Shown here in pieces: positions 60,602 to 64,000 of a stretch of DNA of 64,000 bases. How positions within the stretch are numbered: the stretch's first letter is position 1; each line of letters starts with the position of its first letter. Below the pieces are notes generated by a model that ran no database searches, was not told the DNA's origin, and was given only the letters and a program-made list of their open reading frames with translations. Source of the DNA: CAVVIH01 sp963748295 (GTDB lineage: Bacteria; Acidobacteriota; Vicinamibacteria; Vicinamibacterales; 2-12-FULL-66-21); NCBI GenBank assembly GCA_963748295.1, contig CAVVIH010000002.1, positions 124,001-188,000 of the forward strand, given 5' to 3'. A program made the translations under genes and the position numbers.

Positions 60602-61742
60602 CACACGCCCTTGTAGTTCAGCACCGGACGCAACACGCGCGTCACCTTCACAAGATCTCGCTGCGCGCGAAGCACTGCCTTGATGTCCTTATACGCAGCC
60701 GGAGCCTCGTCTCGCAGCTTCTCCGACAGCCTGTAGTCGTACCACACGCCTTCCATCTGGCGGCGGAACTCTCGGTCCGTCACCTTGGCCCGCGCGGCTG
60801 TCCTGCTCAGTGCGCGGCCGGCGCCGTGGGCACTCGAACACAGCGCCGCTTCGTGCCCGCGTCCCTCCACGTGGAAGCTGGCGCTGCCCATCGACCCTGG
60901 CAGCACTCCAGCTTGCCCGAGTCCGGCCGGCATCGCGCCCTTCCGATGGACCCAGAGCTCACGCCCACCGTGGTGTTCGAGCGACACGTGGTTATGGTCG
61001 GTCGTGATGACCGTCTCCCAACAGAGGCGTGCACCCAGCGTGTTCTCAGCACGGTGCCAACCTCCTTCGCCATCGCTCTCCTGCTTGCGTCCGCGAAGCG
61101 CCGCGCCCAGGCGGCGTCGTCGAGATACCTGGCCCCTTGGTCGCTGGTGGCATCCAGTGCCCGGAGCCCGCCGCCAACGTCCTCGCCGTGAGCCAAATGG
61201 TAATCGCGAATCGCCGGACCGATTCCTCGCGATCCACTGTGGACCATCAGCCAGAGGCGACCGTCCTCATCGCTTTGTAGCTCGATGAAATGGTTTCCGC
61301 TGCCGAGTGTCGCAAACTCGATCAGCTCCTTCGTTACGGCGCATCGCCTCCAAGCTGTGGATGACTCAGCGTCTGCCGTCTTCAGGTCCGACGGCGGCGC
61401 AATCGCCGCGCGACGGTTCCGCCGACGAGCGGGCACGGCGCGGCCGAGTCCAGCGAGGACTCGGCCAGCTATCCCAGGATCCTGGAGCGCGGTCGCTTCC
61501 ACGTCGAAGCCAACCGCCAGCATGCCGCAGCCGATGTCGCCACCGACAGCCTGCGGATAGATCAGCCGCGAGGTCGCGACCACCACGCCGATGCAGACGT
61601 CGGTCGCAAGATGTACGTCCGGCATGACGGCGATCTGCTGGACGTCCGGCGCGCGTCGGAGGCGCTCGATCGCCTCCGACACGTCGTGCTTCATTGGCGC
61701 GGTCAGCCAGGTCTGGATGGGTGCGAGCGATGGCTCACTCAT
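60601..61742 (-). CDS. rtcB: RtcB-family RNA ligase (frameshifted)
   Basis: About 375-380 residues joined, from ATG 61742 with a strong GGAGGTGAGG site. RtcB joins 2',3'-cyclic phosphate and 5'-OH RNA ends with GTP and Mn. Motifs: IAVMPDVHLATDVCIGVVVAT, AVGGDIGCGML with the metal Asp and Cys, ATLGSGNHFIELQ, TTDHNHVSLEHHGG, HRKGAMPAG, LPGSMGSASFHVEG and SSAHGAGRALSR with the guanylylated His. Indels near 61350 (around LSHPQL) and 61050 (before WETVITTDHNH) interrupt the frame. Short RtcB form. It is coupled to an RbfA-like gene upstream (8-base overlap) and to a HEAT-repeat gene downstream. Confidence 0.86.
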
Positions 61743-62178
61743 CCTCACCTCCATCCGGGAAAGCTGGTACGAACGACAGCTCCGGCGCACGCTTTCGCGT
61801 GATGGCCATGGCGACTTCCGAACGGAGGCGTGGCGCATCTCGACGGAGCGCGCTGAGCGCCTCCGTCACCGGCCGGTCGGCCGGGATGACCACGTGCACC
61901 AACAGGTGCCCGCAGTCCGGCGCCGGCGACACGTCCTCGACGAACAGATCGTTCATGCCATCGTCAGCATTGCGATCTGCGAGCGCCAGGTTGAGCGCCC
62001 GCTGCACCTGTCGGCAGAACTGACGTGCCTTTCGTTCTCCCTGCCGACCTGAGGAAAGACGATCAGACGAAGCCCCGTAAAGGGCCTCGGCGAAATCCGG
62101 ATTCTCGAATGCTGACTGTTTGCGACGACGATTCTGATGTTTCAAGACGAAGCTCCCCTGCTGCGCGCGCACGCGCAC
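61735..62178 (-). CDS. RbfA-like KH-domain protein
   Basis: 147 residues from GTG 62178, or 136 from TTG 62145 (GGGGAG seven bases upstream). The C-terminal 95 residues follow the RbfA pattern: ARQFCRQVQRALNLALAD, LFVEDVSPAPDCGHLLVHVVIP, VTEALSALRRDAPRLRSEVAMAITRKRAPELSFVPAF. RbfA is a small-subunit maturation factor with a KH-like fold. This copy carries an unusual 40-residue basic N-terminal extension and is encoded with RtcB rather than with infB/truB, so it is more likely a paralogue working on RNA with the ligase. The stop overlaps the rtcB start (ATGAGTGA). Confidence 0.68.
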   Translation of the reverse strand: MRVRAQQGSFVLKHQNRRRKQSAFENPDFAEALYGASSDRLSSGRQGERKARQFCRQVQRALNLALADRNADDGMNDLFVEDVSPAPDCGHLLVHVVIPADRPVTEALSALRRDAPRLRSEVAMAITRKRAPELSFVPAFPDGGEDE

Positions 62179-62482
62179 CCGGCCATCGCAGACACGTGGA
62201 CTGCGGCCGTCAACTTGGTTGTTGTTGAAAGCGATGGGAGCCGGCCCGACCGGCCGGATTACTTACGCGGCGGGGGGCAGGCTCGACGGCATCGGGCGGC
62301 GTGCAATAGGGGACATGGTCTCCTCCGCGGTTGCGTCGAGTTCGAGGTCGCGCTGGCCGCCAGAAGGGCAACCAGCCCAAGCATTATCGCCGGAGATCGA
62401 GGTTCGCGCAACATCGCGGCGATCACAGATTCGAAATGCACCGGAAGCATGCACCTGACGTGACGGTAGAACCGGTGCACGC
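62179..62482. other. 304-base gap between RbfA-like gene and the toxin-antitoxin promoter
   Basis: No confident gene. On the minus strand a fragment begins MLREPRSPAIMLGLVALLAA, like a signal peptide, and after a possible indel could end in ARRPMPSSLPPAA at 62263, which would be a peptide of about 55 residues. The evidence is too thin to call it. Confidence 0.5.
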
Positions 62483-62511
62483 TTGCCCGAATATCCCAGA
62501 ACTGGGATAAT
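62483..62511 (+). promoter_or_regulatory. Promoter with palindromic operator before the toxin-antitoxin genes
   Basis: TTGCCC (62483-62488), 17-base spacer, GATAAT (62506-62511). A perfect palindrome TATCCCAG-AA-CTGGGATA (62492-62509) fills the spacer and part of the -10, ideal for repression by a dimeric HTH antitoxin. Confidence 0.72.
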
Positions 62512-62518
62512 CGTGAGG

Positions 62519-62901
62519 GTGCGACGCGTCCTGGCTGCCGACGAGAAACCGCTGCATTGGGTAGGGTCCTCCAAGCGCGATTTCCTGAGCTTTCCGGCGG
62601 CGGTCAAGGAGGACATGGGCAACGCCCTCGGCATCGCGCAGTTCGGCGGACTGCGCCGACGGCGAAGCCGTGGAAGGGGCTCGGTCCTGGCGTGCTGGAG
62701 ATCGTCGAGTCGCACGACGGCAACGCGTATCGGGCGGTGTATACGGTTCGGTTCGAGAAAGCCGTGTACGTCCTGCACGCGTTCCAGAAGAAGTCGCCGT
62801 CCGGCATCCGAACCGCGAAGCGGGATGTCGATCTCATCGCCGAACGCTTGAAAACCGCCGAGAGGGATCACGAGGAGCACTATGGCAAGCCGAAACGCTG
62901 A
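62519..62901 (+). CDS. HigB/Gp49-like toxin of a type II toxin-antitoxin pair (frameshift)
   Basis: About 127 residues joined. N-terminal half EKPLHWVGSSKRDFLSFPAAV, KEDMGNALGIAQFGG, then a missing base near 62645 and continuation TAKPWKGLGPGVLEIVESHD, NAYRAVYTVRFEKAVYVLHAFQKKS, ERLKTAERDHEEHYG. This is the phage-derived Gp49-like/HigB (RelE/ParE superfamily) pattern; members cleave mRNA on ribosomes. GTG 62519 is the likely start, a few bases after the expected transcription start. The 3' end overlaps the antitoxin by 20 bases. Confidence 0.8.
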
Positions 62902-63226
62902 ACGGAGAGAAGCGGTCACTCGCGGCACCGGAAACGTGTTCGCGGATCTCGGGTTTCCCGATGCCGCCGAGCGTCAGGCCAAGCTGCGCCTCGCTTATGC
63001 GCTGAATCAGGTGCTGGAAGAGCGGAAGCTCTCCCAGGCAGACGCGGCCAAGGTGCTGGGAGTCACGCAGCCGAAGGTCTCCGCACTTCGTCACTACAAG
63101 CTGGCGGGCTTCTCCGTCGAACGCCTGATGAACCTGCTGACGGCGCTCGACCAGGACGTCGAGATCGTGATTCGACGAAAGCCCCGCTCGCGGAAGGCTG
63201 GTCGGATCAGCGTCGTTGCAGCTTGA
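62882..63226 (+). CDS. HigA-like XRE-family antitoxin
   Basis: 114 residues. An N-terminal segment (GNVFADLGFPDAAERQAKLRLA), then a helix-turn-helix of the XRE/HTH_37 type (LNQVLEERKLSQADAAKVLGVTQPKVSALRHYKL), and a C-terminal ALDQDVEIVIRRKPRS. Typical of antitoxins encoded after Gp49-like toxins; expected to bind the toxin and repress the palindrome at 62492-62509. Intact in a single frame. Confidence 0.88.
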   Translation: MASRNAERREAVTRGTGNVFADLGFPDAAERQAKLRLAYALNQVLEERKLSQADAAKVLGVTQPKVSALRHYKLAGFSVERLMNLLTALDQDVEIVIRRKPRSRKAGRISVVAA

Positions 63227-63494
63227 GCCTGGAGCTTCCAATGACACTGAAACCCAAGAACGCTCCTCGACGGCCCAGGTCATTCGAACCGCGGCCAGCG
63301 ACGTGCGCTCGCTCGACTCCGCAGGGGCCTTGACCTCCAGTGGACGCCTCCGGCCTGTCGGAACGCGATTCACGACCGAGAGGCGCGAAGACGTGATCGT
63401 GAATCGCGAAACAGCTGAGCGCTGCACCATACTCCGAGGTCTTGTCGGGTCGACGGTGCATGACGAACCAGCCTGATCACTCGACAGCAGGACT
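63227..63494. other. Region without a recognisable gene after the antitoxin
   Basis: Open frames here are short and have no family resemblance or ribosome binding site. An ATG at 63240 begins a 32-codon Arg/Pro-rich frame that I do not accept as a gene. Confidence 0.5.
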
Positions 63495-64000
63495 TCAGGT
63501 GAATTTTGGATTCAGGAAGACGAGCTGCATGATGTCAGCGTAAGAGGCCTGCAGCTGCACCGGATCCGGTTGATATCCCGTTGGGTGGCCGCAGCAGTTG
63601 CGCAGGTCCAGCGCTCCCTTCAAGTTGCTTGTACTGGTATCGTCGAGGTTAGCATGAGGAACCGGCAGAGCAGAATCAGGTGTGCGTCAGCGGCCTCCTG
63701 AATGTCGAGGCTCGGTCGTGAAGTGTATAGTCCTTGGTGAAAGGACTGGAACAGCAGCCGCCTTTGTCGGCCTTCATCTTCGCGAATTCAGCGGTCAGCG
63801 TAGCGACGCCTAGGGAAACGAGCTTCTGGTGACCTTGTAGTCGACGGCACACCAGGCCAGCAGGCCACCGACGCGCGAATGCAGTTTGGCTTCGGCGCAG
63901 CGGAGGGACTGCCGTGGGGGTCCTTCAGTATCACAGGATTCATCGTCGGGACAGCTTGCGCTGATTCTGGATCGTTGAATCGCGGAGCCCTTGATGAACG
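63495..64000 (-). pseudogene. Broken gene of unknown family entering from the right edge
   Basis: On the minus strand, sensible protein segments continue across several frame changes and end at TGA 63495: RCAEAKLHSRVGGLLAWCAV, ATLTAEFAKMKADKGGCCSS with PFTKDYTLHDRAS, DIQEAADAHLILLCRF, VPHANLDDTSTSNLKGALDL, RNCCGHPTGYQPDPVQLQAS and the C-terminus YADIMQLVFLNPKFT. At least three indels within 500 bases. The CC pairs and the C-terminus are distinctive, but I do not recognise the family. It continues beyond the window. Confidence 0.5.

Overview
The window is about 64 kb of high-GC bacterial chromosome, almost entirely housekeeping and envelope genes. Gene content points to an Acidobacteriota member, and by my recollection to the Vicinamibacteria (subdivision 6). 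The supporting signs are the Kdo/LPS genes, a type IV pilus pilMNOPQ block followed by two lipoproteins, a PEGA-domain pseudokinase, a split transhydrogenase, and a TCA cluster with a ferredoxin-type 2-oxoglutarate oxidoreductase. The phylum is inferred; no 16S gene is present.

Layout. 1-8.4 kb: end of murA, then a leftward block with a GspD-like secretin, LolA, a PolX-like PHP nuclease, a Cys-less rhodanese, a 51-residue protein and a pseudokinase/PEGA protein. 9-15.2 kb: tRNA-Ala(CGC), a PAS histidine kinase, pntAB-pntB, a DedA protein, pfkA and thrC. 15.3-19.4 kb: the leftward rplM-rpsI-rpsB-tsf-pyrH-frr translation operon behind a strong sigma70-type promoter. 19.7-26.9 kb: pilM-N-O-P-Q and two lipoproteins. 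26.9-34.6 kb: TPR protein, Xaa-Pro peptidase, accB-accC, thiE, amino-acid permease, folD, coaE. 34.6-40.7 kb: a leftward kdsB-pyrG-kdsA-kdsD-kdsC-lapB operon, the complete route to CMP-Kdo. 40.7-54.1 kb: a GspC/PilP-like protein, serA, then icd, mdh, sdhCAB, sucCD and korAB, covering most of the oxidative TCA cycle. 54.2-59.4 kb: secreted S9 peptidase, ndk-DUF2905-dcd-HIRAN, MFS transporter. 59.5-64 kb: tRNA-fMet followed by an accessory stretch holding an RbfA-like/RtcB/HEAT-repeat operon, a HigBA-type toxin-antitoxin pair with a palindromic operator, and a broken gene running off the end.

Two window-wide patterns stand out. First, many intergenic gaps contain tandem or inverted arrays of short degenerate words. 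At least six unrelated word families occur (GCACGT, AACTCCCAA, CAGCTGTC, AATTAGC, GATCACGA, ATCCGCG), mostly directly after a stop codon and often able to fold into long hairpins. Second, at least fifteen otherwise intact genes carry frameshifts. Where direction can be read, nearly all are explained by one extra base, which fits residual insertion errors of a long-read assembly better than gene decay. I therefore describe the joined products.

Frameshift positions are approximate, and functions rest on sequence motifs recognised by eye.
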